A program made the position numbers and the translations under genes. DNA of 64,000 nucleotides, taken from the NCBI GenBank assembly GCA_016213325.1, contig JACRAY010000005.1, positions 1 through 64,000 on the forward strand. Direction: 5' to 3'. The first letter of the stretch is position 1. Each line of letters opens with the position of its first letter. Below the pieces are notes generated by a model. It made no database searches, had not been told where the DNA came from, and saw only the letters and a list, made by a program, of their open reading frames with translations. This document shows, piece after piece, positions 1-7,706 of this stretch. Source of the stretch: Burkholderiales bacterium. GTDB lineage: Bacteria > Pseudomonadota > Gammaproteobacteria > Burkholderiales > Burkholderiaceae_C.

Positions 1-270
1 AGGGCCTGTTAACGCTATTTTCGACGATGCGTTGCTCGCCAAAAAGGCCATGCGCTAGGCGCGGGTCCGCAGGCGCAGTCACCTGCGTCAAGGACCCGTA
101 ACAACGCGCATGGCCTTTTTGGCCGCAACCCGCGCGCGGGCACGAGCCCAAAATCACGCGACTCGTCGTTGAGCTCCTAGCCAAGGCGGCCAGCCTTGGC
201 GTCGTCGCCCGCCTAGATTCGCGTGATTTTGGGCGCGTGCGCATCGCCGAAAATAGCGTTAACAGGCCCT
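1..270. repeat. Nested inverted-repeat element with 31-bp terminal inverted repeats
   Basis: Bases 1-31 and 240-270 are inverted repeats with one mismatch; both ends read AGGGCCTGTTAACGCTATTT inward. Inside are two further stem units: 38-55 pairs perfectly with 106-123 (18 bp), and 140-161 pairs with 219-240 (one mismatch). Each arm has a smaller inner hairpin (62-68 with 92-98; 180-187 with 193-200). The whole could fold as a three-way, cloverleaf-like structure. No ORF of credible length or codon use lies in it. This resembles a non-autonomous MITE-like transposable element, but no transposase is present, so mobility is inference. Its right end supplies two bases of the stop codon of the neighbouring aldolase gene. 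Confidence 0.7.
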
Positions 271-973
271 AGTCATCGTACGCGGCGTCGACCTCTTCGA
301 TGGCCATCCCCGCATAGATGGCGGCCGCTCCGCTCAGGTCCCATACGGCCGCCCCGCCGCGCACTTTCTCGGCGGCTTCGTCTTCCTTGCGCATCTTCGC
401 CTGCGCCGCCGCGATCACACGCGCCGCATCGTCGCGCGGCACGCAGATCACGCCGTCACCGTCGGCGACCACCAGGTCGCCGGGCCGTACGTTCACGCCC
501 TCGCACACCACCGGCGCGTTGACGAAGCCATGGCCCGACTTGTCGGGGTGGATGGGCGAGATGTGGGTGGACCAGACCGGCATTCCGAGCGCGCGCACCT
601 GGTCGACGTCGCGAGCGCAGCCTTGCACGATGACACCAGCCAGGCCCTTCTTCAGCGCGTAGCGGGTTGCGAGGTCGCCCCACTGCGCGCCCGACAGCTC
701 GGCCTGGCAGACGACCACTAGCACGTCGCCGGGCTTCGCAAGATACAGCGCCCGGTGCATCATGAGGTTGTCGCCCGGCCAGCAGAACGCGGTGACGGCC
801 GGCCCCGCGATCTTCTGCCCGTCCTTCAGCGGCCGCATGCGTGCCGACATCAGCGCGGCGCGGCCCTGCGTGCCCATGGACTCATGGATGTCGGCGACGG
901 TCACTTCGGCGGCCTGCGCGACGATGCCGGCAGCGACCCGGTTGACCTTGAGATAAACCTTGGAAGCGCTCAT
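269..973 (-). CDS. RraA-family protein, putative 4-hydroxy-4-methyl-2-oxoglutarate aldolase
   Basis: The 234-residue product matches the RraA/HMG-aldolase fold. The family signature is visible as G99-D100 followed by the G-C-A-R-D block, where R121 and D122 correspond to the substrate-binding Arg and metal-binding Asp. Family enzymes cleave 4-carboxy-4-hydroxy-2-oxo acids to pyruvate with a divalent cation; some members only bind RNase E. The context, last gene of a CoA-dependent catabolic operon, favours an aldolase or decarboxylase role. An AAGGGA ribosome site precedes the ATG, and the gene lies 9 nt after the Bug protein gene. The stop codon TAG straddles the border of the inverted-repeat element at 1-270, so the original C-terminus may have been altered. 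The exact substrate is unknown. Confidence 0.85.
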   Translation of the reverse strand: MSASKVYLKVNRVAAGIVAQAAEVTVADIHESMGTQGRAALMSARMRPLKDGQKIAGPAVTAFCWPGDNLMMHRALYLAKPGDVLVVVCQAELSGAQWGDLATRYALKKGLAGVIVQGCARDVDQVRALGMPVWSTHISPIHPDKSGHGFVNAPVVCEGVNVRPGDLVVADGDGVICVPRDDAARVIAAAQAKMRKEDEAAEKVRGGAAVWDLSGAAAIYAGMAIEEVDAAYDD

Positions 974-982
974 TGGGTCCCT

Positions 983-1951
983 TCAGTCGACGCTCGCGCC
1001 GGATGCTCTCACGACCTGGCCCCATTTGACGATGTCGGCCCTCAGCACATTGGCGAACTGCTGCGGGTCCGTGAGGTAGGGCTCCGCGCCCTGCGCCGAG
1101 AACTTGTCGATGACATCCTTCGACTTCAGGATCTCGTTCACGTCGGCATTGATCTTGCGCACGACCTGCGGCGGCACCTTGGCCGGTGCGAACAGGCCGA
1201 ACCACGGGTTCACGTCGAAGTCCTTGAAGCCGCTCTCGGCAATGGTCGGGATCGTGCTGAAGGACGCGGCGCGCTTGGCGCTGGTAACCGCGATCGGATG
1301 CAGCGTGTTCTGCTTGATGGCCCCGGAAACCGACGGCAGGCTGGTGAACACCAGCTGGATCTGGCCTCCCATCAGGTCCTGCATGGCGGGGGCGGCACCG
1401 CGATAAGGCACGTGGACCAGCTTCACGCCGGCGGCGCTGTTGAACATCTCGCCAAGCAGGTGGTTGACCGAGCCGTTGCCGGCCGAGCCGTAGGTGAGCT
1501 GGCCCTTCTTCGCCGCGGCGACGAGATCCGGGATGGTCCTGATCGGCGAGTCCGCTTTCGTCACCACGACGAAAGGCAAAGTGGCCAGAGTGGCGACCGG
1601 CGCGAAGTCCTTCTCCGGATCGAACGGCAGCTTCTTGTACAGCGCGCCGTTGATGGCGTGCGTGCCGACATAGCTCATGAGCAGCGTGTAGCCGTCCGCC
1701 GCCGATGTGGCGACCACTTCCATGCCGACGTTGCCGCCGGCGCCAGCGCGGTTCTCCACCACCACGGGCTGGCCCCACTTTTCGCCCAGCTTCTGCGCCA
1801 TGATGCGCGCGAGCGCGTCGGAAGCGCCGCCCGGTGTTTGCGGCACGAGGATCTTCACGGGGCGGTTGGGAAAGTCCTGTGCGTGCGCCACGGCGGCAAC
1901 TGCTGCCAGTGCTACCAGCGCGGTGAAGGTGCGGATCTTCTTGAACATCAT
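983..1951 (-). CDS. Tripartite tricarboxylate transporter substrate-binding protein (Bug/TctC family)
   Basis: The product has about 322 residues with a Sec signal peptide ending near A-H-A-Q and the Bug hallmark start of the mature protein (D-F-P-N-R-P-V-K-I-L-V-P). A G-G-A-S-D motif and an E-N-R-A-G-A-G-G-N motif follow, both typical of the ligand loop. Bug proteins are periplasmic binders of carboxylates. The start was placed at the ATG-ATG pair after GGAGAC rather than further upstream, because the longer form would overlap the GTPase gene. No TctA or TctB membrane partner is in the window, so it may be an orphan binder sharing a permease elsewhere. The ligand is probably the acid degraded by this operon. 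Confidence 0.9.
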   Translation of the reverse strand: MMFKKIRTFTALVALAAVAAVAHAQDFPNRPVKILVPQTPGGASDALARIMAQKLGEKWGQPVVVENRAGAGGNVGMEVVATSAADGYTLLMSYVGTHAINGALYKKLPFDPEKDFAPVATLATLPFVVVTKADSPIRTIPDLVAAAKKGQLTYGSAGNGSVNHLLGEMFNSAAGVKLVHVPYRGAAPAMQDLMGGQIQLVFTSLPSVSGAIKQNTLHPIAVTSAKRAASFSTIPTIAESGFKDFDVNPWFGLFAPAKVPPQVVRKINADVNEILKSKDVIDKFSAQGAEPYLTDPQQFANVLRADIVKWGQVVRASGASVD

Positions 1952-1971
1952 TGTCTCCATGGGTCTCAAAC

Positions 1972-2868
1972 TCATCCAGGCCGGCGGATGGCCCGCAGCG
2001 CCTGGTCCAACTGTTGCTCGAGGGGTGCTTCGAGTGCTTGTGCGTCGAGCGCCGCAACTGCGTCGGCGGCGCGCCGTTCAATCAGGCGGCGCAGGCGATA
2101 GCGCGCGCGTGCGAGCAGCAGCGCTTCACGCTTGCGCGACTCGGCCAGCCACGCCTGGTGCCGGTCGATGCCGGCAGAGAGGGCCGCGATCGTGTCGGGT
2201 TGCGACGAAGACACCAGCAGCACGGGTGGGCGCCACTCGCCTTCCGGATGGCGCGACAGCGCGCTGATGCGCTTGATGTTGGTCGCCATCTTCTGCGCGC
2301 CCGCAAGGTCGGCCTTGTTCACGACGAAGATGTCCGCCATTTCCATGATGCCGGCCTTCATCGCCTGCACGATATCCCCGCTTTCGGGCAGCAGCACAAG
2401 CACCAGCGTGTCGACCTGGGCGCGCGCGGCGTATTCCGCCTGGCCAACGCCCACGGTTTCCAGCAGCACTTCGTCGAAGCCGAACTCGTCCATCAGGTCC
2501 AGCATCTCGGGCAGGTTGTCCGACAGGCCGTCATGCGCGGTGCGCGAGCCGATGGAGCGGATGTACAGCTCGGAATTGCCCGCGAGTTCGTCCATGCGGA
2601 TGCGGTCGCCGAGGATGGCCCCGCCGGTCTTGGGGCTGCTGGGGTCGATCGCCAGCACGCCGAGGCGCCGGTCGCGGCCGCGATGCGCTGCAAGGTGGCC
2701 GGCCAGCGTACTCTTGCCCGCGCCCGGCGCGCCCGTGAGGCCGATGCGCCGTGCACGCTTGGCGAAATCGCCCGGCTGCTGCAGGTGCAGCAGGTCCGAC
2801 GCGCTCGAGTTTGCCAGTTTCGACAGGCGCCTGCCGAGCGCGTGGCGGTCCAGCGGCGGTTTCGTCAC
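1972..2868 (-). CDS. meaB: MeaB/ArgK-type P-loop GTPase, chaperone of the B12-dependent mutase
   Basis: This is a G3E-family GTPase that protects and reloads adenosylcobalamin-dependent acyl-CoA mutases. The P-loop G-A-P-G-A-G-K-S lies at residues 46-53 and N-K-A-D supplies guanine specificity; the D-P-S-S switch segment and the E-T-V-G-V-G-Q motif typical of MeaB are also present. At 298 residues it is a little shorter than usual because the N-terminal arm is short. The GTG start overlaps the CoA-transferase stop by 4 nt (GTGA), so the two are translationally coupled. Placement with both mutase subunits makes the partner assignment strong. A longer in-frame reading extends to 4092, but it runs antisense-like through the CoA-transferase and is rejected. 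Confidence 0.9.
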   Translation of the reverse strand: MTKPPLDRHALGRRLSKLANSSASDLLHLQQPGDFAKRARRIGLTGAPGAGKSTLAGHLAAHRGRDRRLGVLAIDPSSPKTGGAILGDRIRMDELAGNSELYIRSIGSRTAHDGLSDNLPEMLDLMDEFGFDEVLLETVGVGQAEYAARAQVDTLVLVLLPESGDIVQAMKAGIMEMADIFVVNKADLAGAQKMATNIKRISALSRHPEGEWRPPVLLVSSSQPDTIAALSAGIDRHQAWLAESRKREALLLARARYRLRRLIERRAADAVAALDAQALEAPLEQQLDQALRAIRRPG

Positions 2869-3992
2869 GCGGTCGCCTTGCCGAGCACCTCTTGGTGGTG
2901 CTCGTCGAGCAGCGGCGGCATGCCGTAGGCCGGCGTGAAGCCGTCGAACTTGAGCGGGCTGCCGACGGCGCGCAGCTGCTGCGTGCCGTCGCCCAGCGGC
3001 ACGATCATGTCGCGCGCGCGGGCCTGGCCGCTGTCCAGCGCCTGCGCCATCGTGCCGACTTCGGCCACGACCACACCGAGCGGAGCGAGCCGGCCTACCC
3101 ATTCGGCGGCACTCGCCTGCCTGAGCACGTCGCCGATGGCGGCGAGCACTTGCACGCGGTTGTCGCGCCGGCTCGCCATGGTGGCGAACACCGGGTCGGC
3201 CGCCCATTCGGGCCGGCCGATCTCCGCGCAGAACTTCTGCCAGAACTTGTCGTGCGTGATGAACAGGGTAAGCCACCCCTGCGCGGTGGGGAAAATCTGC
3301 GCCGGCACCATGTAGGGATGCGAGGAGTTCGCGAGGCGTTCCATCACTTCCCCCGCGTTGAGCGATGCCCCGGCCAGGTAGTTCAGCTGCGACAGCATCA
3401 CGTCGTACATCGCCACGTCGACCTGGCCGCCGCGGCCTTCGACGACCTTGGCGAGCAAGCCCATCGCGGCCATGATGCCGGCGGAGTTGTCGACGGCGGA
3501 GTACCCGGTCTTGGTCGGGGGGGCCGAGGGGTCGCCGGTGAGCGACATCACGCCTGTCAGCGCCTGAATCACGTAGTCGTAGGCCGGGCTCTCGGAGTAG
3601 GGCCCGTCCAGCCCGTAGCCGGTCAGCGCCACGCAGACCAGCTTGTTGTTGCAGTGCTTCAGGCTCGCGTAGGTCAGTCCAAGCTTCTTGATCGCGGATG
3701 GACGCAGGTTGGTGATGAGCGCGTGCGAAGTGGCGGCGACAGCCTCCAGCTCGGCGCGGCCTTCGGCGCTCGCGAGGTCGAGCACGATGCTCTTCTTGTT
3801 GCGGTTCAGGCTGGCGAAATACGCGTTGTGCGGCCCGATGAAATGCGGGCTGACCCTGCGGCCGATGTCGCCTTCCGGCGGCTCGATCTTGATGACCTCG
3901 GCGCCCATGTCCGCCAGCAGCAGGCCGCAGTACGGCCCGGCCAGCATGTGGCCGACCTCGATGACACGGATGCCGGTGAGTGGGCCGCTCAT
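2865..3992 (-). CDS. CaiB/BaiF (class III) CoA-transferase
   Basis: The 375-residue product carries the family III pattern: N-terminal G-I-R-V-I-E-V-G-H with A-G-P-Y-C, the A-D-M-G-A-E-V-I-K-I-E-P-P motif, and D139 in S-P-A-Y-D-Y, the expected catalytic aspartate that forms the acyl-anhydride intermediate. These enzymes move CoA between acids. Here it would activate the imported acid to feed the acyl-CoA mutase. It overlaps the small mutase subunit gene by 4 nt (ATGA) and meaB by 4 nt. Donor and acceptor cannot be read from sequence. Family assignment is secure; the substrate is inference. Confidence 0.92.
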   Translation of the reverse strand: MSGPLTGIRVIEVGHMLAGPYCGLLLADMGAEVIKIEPPEGDIGRRVSPHFIGPHNAYFASLNRNKKSIVLDLASAEGRAELEAVAATSHALITNLRPSAIKKLGLTYASLKHCNNKLVCVALTGYGLDGPYSESPAYDYVIQALTGVMSLTGDPSAPPTKTGYSAVDNSAGIMAAMGLLAKVVEGRGGQVDVAMYDVMLSQLNYLAGASLNAGEVMERLANSSHPYMVPAQIFPTAQGWLTLFITHDKFWQKFCAEIGRPEWAADPVFATMASRRDNRVQVLAAIGDVLRQASAAEWVGRLAPLGVVVAEVGTMAQALDSGQARARDMIVPLGDGTQQLRAVGSPLKFDGFTPAYGMPPLLDEHHQEVLGKATA

Positions 3993-4405
3993 GAGAGTTG
4001 CGCGGCGAGTTCCGCCACCACCGCGTCGAGGGGCATGTCGGCCGTGAACACGGCAGCCACGCCCAGTTCCTTGAGCGACGCATGGTCGTCACCCGGAATC
4101 GTGCCGCCGACGAACACCTTCACGTCGCCGGCCTTCAGCGCGCGCAGTTCGGCCATCACGTCCGCCACCAGTTCCTTGTGGCTGCCGGACAGGATGGACA
4201 GGCCCACCGCATCCACGCCTTCGTCCACGGCCACCTGCGCGATCTGCCCGGGGCTGCGGCGCAGCCCGGTGTAGATCACCTCGGCGCCCGCGTCGCGCAG
4301 CGTCAGGGCGACGATCTTGGCGCCGATGTCGTGGCCGTCAAGGCCCGGCTTGCCCACCAGGATCCGTTTGCCGGCCAGCAGCCGTGCTTCCTTGACTTCG
4401 TTCAT
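3989..4405 (-). CDS. B12-binding small subunit of acyl-CoA mutase (methylmalonyl-CoA mutase C-terminal type)
   Basis: The product is 138 residues, the usual size for a free-standing cobalamin-binding domain. The D-x-H-x-x-G motif (D23, H25, G28 in L-D-G-H-D-I-G) supplies the histidine that coordinates cobalt from below. The S-I-L-S-G-S-H and V-F-V-G-G-T-I-P motifs of the Rossmann-like B12 domain follow. The ATG at 4405 overlaps the large-subunit stop (ATGA); an upstream in-frame ATG at 4450 would lie deep inside that gene and is unlikely. It pairs with the large subunit upstream to form the heteromeric mutase. Confidence 0.93.
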   Translation of the reverse strand: MNEVKEARLLAGKRILVGKPGLDGHDIGAKIVALTLRDAGAEVIYTGLRRSPGQIAQVAVDEGVDAVGLSILSGSHKELVADVMAELRALKAGDVKVFVGGTIPGDDHASLKELGVAAVFTADMPLDAVVAELAAQLS

Positions 4406-6027
4406 AGATTCACCGGCTCCTTGAATTCGCCCCATTCCTTCTTCAGGCACGCGACCATCTCGCCGACGGTCGCATACGCGTGGCAGCAGTCGACCAGCCA
4501 GGGCATGACGTTCTCGCTGTCATTGGCAGCCGCCGCGGACAGCTTCGCCAGCGTGGCGTCCACCTGCGACTGGTTGCGCGTGTCCAGCACGCGCTGGAAC
4601 TTCTCGAGCGCGCGCTGCGCAACGGTGGGGTCGAGCTTGAAGACTTCGCCCACGCCGGCCTGCTCGCCGTCCTTGCGGAAGTGGTTCTGGCCGACGATCA
4701 CGTTCTTGCCGGAGTCGGTGTCGAGCTTGCGCTCGAGGCCGCGTTCGGCCAGGCGCATTTGCATCCAGCCGTCCTCGATGGCGGGCACGACGCCGCCGTA
4801 CGCGTCGATCTCGCCCATGATCTTGGTGATCATCTCTTCCATGCGGTCGGTGTGCTGCTCCAGGAAGTAGCTGCCGCCCAGCGGGTCGACCGTGCGGCCG
4901 ATGCCGCTCTCGAAAGCGATCATCTGCTGGGTGCGAACGGCCAGTTCCGCGGAGAACTCGGTCGGGATCTGGAAGGCTTCGTCGAACGCGCAGGTGAAGA
5001 TGGACTGCGCGCCGCCGAACACCGCCGCCATCGTCTCCACCGCCACGCGCACGGCGTTGTTGTAGGGCTGGGGCGCGACCAGCGAAGAGCCGCCGCACAC
5101 CACGCCGAAGCGGAAGTGCTGCGCTTTCGGGTCCTTCACGCCATAGCGTTCCTTCATGAGGCGCGCCCAGAGGCGGCGGCCGGCACGGAACTTCGCGATC
5201 TCGTCGAAGAAGTCCATGTGCACGTAGAAGAAGAACGACAGGCGCTTGGCGAACTTCTCGACGTCGCCGCCGCGGCGCTGCAGCTCGTCGACGTACGCCA
5301 GGCCGTTGGCGAGCGTGTACGCCATTTCCTCGGCCGCCGTCGCGCCCGCGTCGCGCACGTGCGCGCCGGCGATGCTGATCGGGTTGAAGCGGGGCGTGAC
5401 CTCGTTGGAGTAGAGGATCGAATCTGCGATCAGGCGCATCGAGGGCCGCACCGGGAAGATCCAGGTGCCGCGCGCGACGTATTCCTTCAGGATGTCGTTC
5501 TGGATGGTGCCGGTCAGCTTGCTGCGTGCCACCCCCTGCTTGTCCGCTACCGCGAGGTACATCGCGTAGATGATCGCGGCGGTGCCGTTGATGGTGAACG
5601 ACGTGGAGATCTTCGCGAGGTCCAGGTCCTTGAACAGGATTTCGGCCTCGCTCAGGTTCGACAGGGACACGCCGACCTTGCCGATCTCCGGCCTGGCCAT
5701 CGCATGCGTCGGATCGAAGCCGCACTGCGTGGGCAGGTCCAGCGCCACCGACAGGCCGGTCTGGCCCTGGTCCAGCAGGAACTTGTAGCGCTCGTTGGAT
5801 TCCTCGGCGGTGCCGAAGCCCGAGTACTGGCGGATCGTCCACAGGCGGCCCTGGAAGCCATCCGGGAAGATGCCGCGCGTGAACGGGTATTCGCCGGGCT
5901 TGCCGATGCGGTCGGCGTGCACCGCGCCGGCGTCGACACTGGCGGGAACCGGGATGCCGCTGCGGCTGACCGAGCCCATCTCGGGCTCACGCATCACGGC
6001 CTTGGGAAGGGGATCTCGCGTGTTCAT
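4402..6027 (-). CDS. Adenosylcobalamin-dependent acyl-CoA mutase, large (substrate-binding) subunit
   Basis: The 541-residue TIM-barrel subunit catalyses 1,2-carbon-skeleton rearrangement of an acyl-CoA with a radical from adenosylcobalamin. Relative to methylmalonyl-CoA mutase (Y89, R207, H244 in the well-studied enzyme) it has Y68, R186 and H223 at identical spacings of 118 and 37, which argues for a carboxylate-bearing substrate. Isobutyryl-CoA mutases replace the Tyr and Arg. However, the usual T-H-R-G-Y-D segment reads T-Q-C-G-F-D here and R-N-T-Y reads R-G-T-W, so specificity may differ. The start ATG shares a base with the hydratase stop (TGATG). Likely partners are the small subunit and MeaB of the same operon. 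Confidence 0.9.
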   Translation of the reverse strand: MNTRDPLPKAVMREPEMGSVSRSGIPVPASVDAGAVHADRIGKPGEYPFTRGIFPDGFQGRLWTIRQYSGFGTAEESNERYKFLLDQGQTGLSVALDLPTQCGFDPTHAMARPEIGKVGVSLSNLSEAEILFKDLDLAKISTSFTINGTAAIIYAMYLAVADKQGVARSKLTGTIQNDILKEYVARGTWIFPVRPSMRLIADSILYSNEVTPRFNPISIAGAHVRDAGATAAEEMAYTLANGLAYVDELQRRGGDVEKFAKRLSFFFYVHMDFFDEIAKFRAGRRLWARLMKERYGVKDPKAQHFRFGVVCGGSSLVAPQPYNNAVRVAVETMAAVFGGAQSIFTCAFDEAFQIPTEFSAELAVRTQQMIAFESGIGRTVDPLGGSYFLEQHTDRMEEMITKIMGEIDAYGGVVPAIEDGWMQMRLAERGLERKLDTDSGKNVIVGQNHFRKDGEQAGVGEVFKLDPTVAQRALEKFQRVLDTRNQSQVDATLAKLSAAAANDSENVMPWLVDCCHAYATVGEMVACLKKEWGEFKEPVNL

Positions 6028-6830
6028 CACGAACCTTTGCTCAAAAGCTTCTCGGAGGCGGCCCAGTGGTCGTCGTGCAACCAGGTCTGGACCAGGTGTT
6101 TCTGTTCGACCGCGCGGTGTGCCTTCCAGCCGAGGCCCTGGCGCGCGGCGATGGCTTGTGCCTTGATGCCGCGCAGCACCTGGGGTGCGCATGCATTCAG
6201 CGGCTTGGTGAAGGCGGCGAAGTCCGCGCCTTGCGGGCCGTCGGAGATCACGGCGTCGGCCAGGCCCCACAGGACAGCCTGCTGGGCACCCACCAGTTCG
6301 CAGCGGCTCATCATGCGCATCGCGTGCGCGGGGCCGATCAGCTGGAACAGGTCGGGGCCGCCGCCCCAGGCCGACGTGATGGCGAGCTTGGCCTGGATGA
6401 AGCCGATGCGCGCGTGCGATGCCTGCAGCCGCATGTCGCAGGAGAGGGCCAGCTCGGCGCCTCCGCCGATCGCGTCGCCGTTCAGGAACGCAATGACCGG
6501 CACGGGGCACTGGCGGATCGCATCGAGCGCGGAGCCCGCTTCTTCCATCATGGCCAGCACGGCGGCTTCGTCGCGGACGTCCGCGAGGTCTCGCAGGTCT
6601 CCGCCTGCGGCGAAGTACCTGTCGCCGGCGCCGGTGAGCACGACGTATCGCACGTCTTCGCGGGCCCCCGCGGCACGGACCGCGGCGGCGAGTTCGGCGA
6701 GAACGGGACGGGCGAGGGCGTTGTGCTTCTGCGCCCGGTCCACGGTGACCCAGATGGCACCGGGTTGCGGTTCGCGAACGCTGACGTTCACGGCGGCGCT
6801 TTCTGTTGTTGTTGATTGCATGGTGTGCAT
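6027..6830 (-). CDS. Enoyl-CoA hydratase/isomerase family protein
   Basis: The 267-residue crotonase-fold protein has the oxyanion-hole segments around A-A-G-G-D-L and G-G-G-A-E-L-A-L. The second catalytic acid region reads A-K-L-A-I-T-S-A-W-G-G-G rather than the common L-G-I-x-P-G-x-G-G, so it may hydrate, isomerise or hydrolyse an atypical CoA thioester. It is the promoter-proximal gene of the mutase operon, divergent from an IclR regulator. Two in-frame ATGs (6830 and 6821) are possible, neither with a strong ribosome site. It probably acts just before or after the mutase step; the reaction is inferred. Confidence 0.85.
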   Translation of the reverse strand: MHTMQSTTTESAAVNVSVREPQPGAIWVTVDRAQKHNALARPVLAELAAAVRAAGAREDVRYVVLTGAGDRYFAAGGDLRDLADVRDEAAVLAMMEEAGSALDAIRQCPVPVIAFLNGDAIGGGAELALSCDMRLQASHARIGFIQAKLAITSAWGGGPDLFQLIGPAHAMRMMSRCELVGAQQAVLWGLADAVISDGPQGADFAAFTKPLNACAPQVLRGIKAQAIAARQGLGWKAHRAVEQKHLVQTWLHDDHWAASEKLLSKGS

Positions 6831-6862
6831 GCTAGATTCAAAGAAGTTCGTTGAAAAGAATC

Positions 6863-6884
6863 GTTGTTCGGTATCTCGAACAAC
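6863..6884. promoter_or_regulatory. Candidate IclR operator in the divergent promoter region
   Basis: GTTGTTCG (6863-6870) and CGAACAAC (6877-6884) form a perfect 8-bp inverted repeat with a 6-bp spacer. It sits between the leftward mutase operon and the rightward iclR-type gene, an arrangement typical of an autoregulated divergent promoter. Binding by the adjacent regulator is inference. Confidence 0.5.
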
Positions 6885-6953
6885 ACTCGCCTCGACGCTC
6901 GACAACACGAGACATGGAAGAGTTTTGTTCGACAGGCTGAACTTTCGCCGCCG

Positions 6954-7706
6954 ATGAGCAACGTCGCCGTCACTGCCGTCGAGCGCGTGCTCGACATCTT
7001 CGAAGCCTTTGACAAGGCACAGAAACCGCTGTCGCTGACCGACCTGGCGGAGCTGACCGGCATCCCCAAGAGCAGTTGCCACGCGATCGTGGGCACCCTG
7101 ATTGCACGCGGGTACCTGTATTCGCTGGCGCGGCCGCGCGCGCTCTATCCGACGCGGCGCTTTTTCGACCTGGCGCGGGCGATCCTCGAGAAGGACCCAT
7201 TCATCGAACGCATGATGCCGATGCTGGAGCGGCTGCGCGATGCGTCGCGCGAGACGGTGATCCTGGGCAAGCGGCAGGGCGATGCGGTCATCTACCTGCA
7301 GGTGGTCGAGAGCCCGAACTCGATCCGCTATTCGGCGAAGCCCGGCGAGTTCAAGCCGCTGCATTCCAGCGCGATCGGCAAGGCCCTGATCGGCAGCCTG
7401 AAAGAGGCGGAGCTGCGTGCGCTGATCGCGGGCCGCCCGCTCGCGGCCGTGACGGGCACGACGCTGACAGACGAGGAAGCACTGGTCACCGACATCCTGG
7501 AGAGCCGGCGCCGCGGCTACTTCCTGACGCGCGGCGAGAACGTAGCGGATGTCTGGGCCGTGTCGGCCTTCCTGTGCGTGAACTCCGAAACGCTGGCCGT
7601 CGCGATTGCAGGCCCTCAGCACCGGATGGAGAACAACGTGATGGAGCATGCGCAGCTGTTGCTGGCCACTTGCAGCTTCATCGCGCGGCAGTGGTCAAAG
7701 ACCTAG
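6954..7706 (+). CDS. IclR-family transcriptional regulator
   Basis: The 250-residue protein has an N-terminal winged helix-turn-helix (roughly residues 10-70, with L-T-D-L-A-E-L-T-G-I-P-K-S-S) and a C-terminal IclR effector domain containing H-S-S-A-I-G-K-A-L. IclR proteins commonly control operons for acid and aromatic catabolism in response to the substrate. It is divergent from the mutase operon, so that operon is its likely target. The start at 6954 was chosen because the longer form lacks family similarity at its N-terminus and would cover the palindromic operator candidate. Its TAG stop overlaps the stop of the convergent aldolase gene within a CTAG palindrome. Confidence 0.9.
   Translation: MSNVAVTAVERVLDIFEAFDKAQKPLSLTDLAELTGIPKSSCHAIVGTLIARGYLYSLARPRALYPTRRFFDLARAILEKDPFIERMMPMLERLRDASRETVILGKRQGDAVIYLQVVESPNSIRYSAKPGEFKPLHSSAIGKALIGSLKEAELRALIAGRPLAAVTGTTLTDEEALVTDILESRRRGYFLTRGENVADVWAVSAFLCVNSETLAVAIAGPQHRMENNVMEHAQLLLATCSFIARQWSKT

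Noticed and set aside
223-522. 99-codon plus-strand frame running out of the inverted-repeat element
   Set aside because: Arg/Pro-rich translation antisense to the aldolase; not a credible gene of the element.
1972-4092. 706-codon reading of the MeaB gene
   Set aside because: Only the last 298 codons resemble MeaB. The rest crosses the CoA-transferase gene in another frame and is Arg-rich noise.
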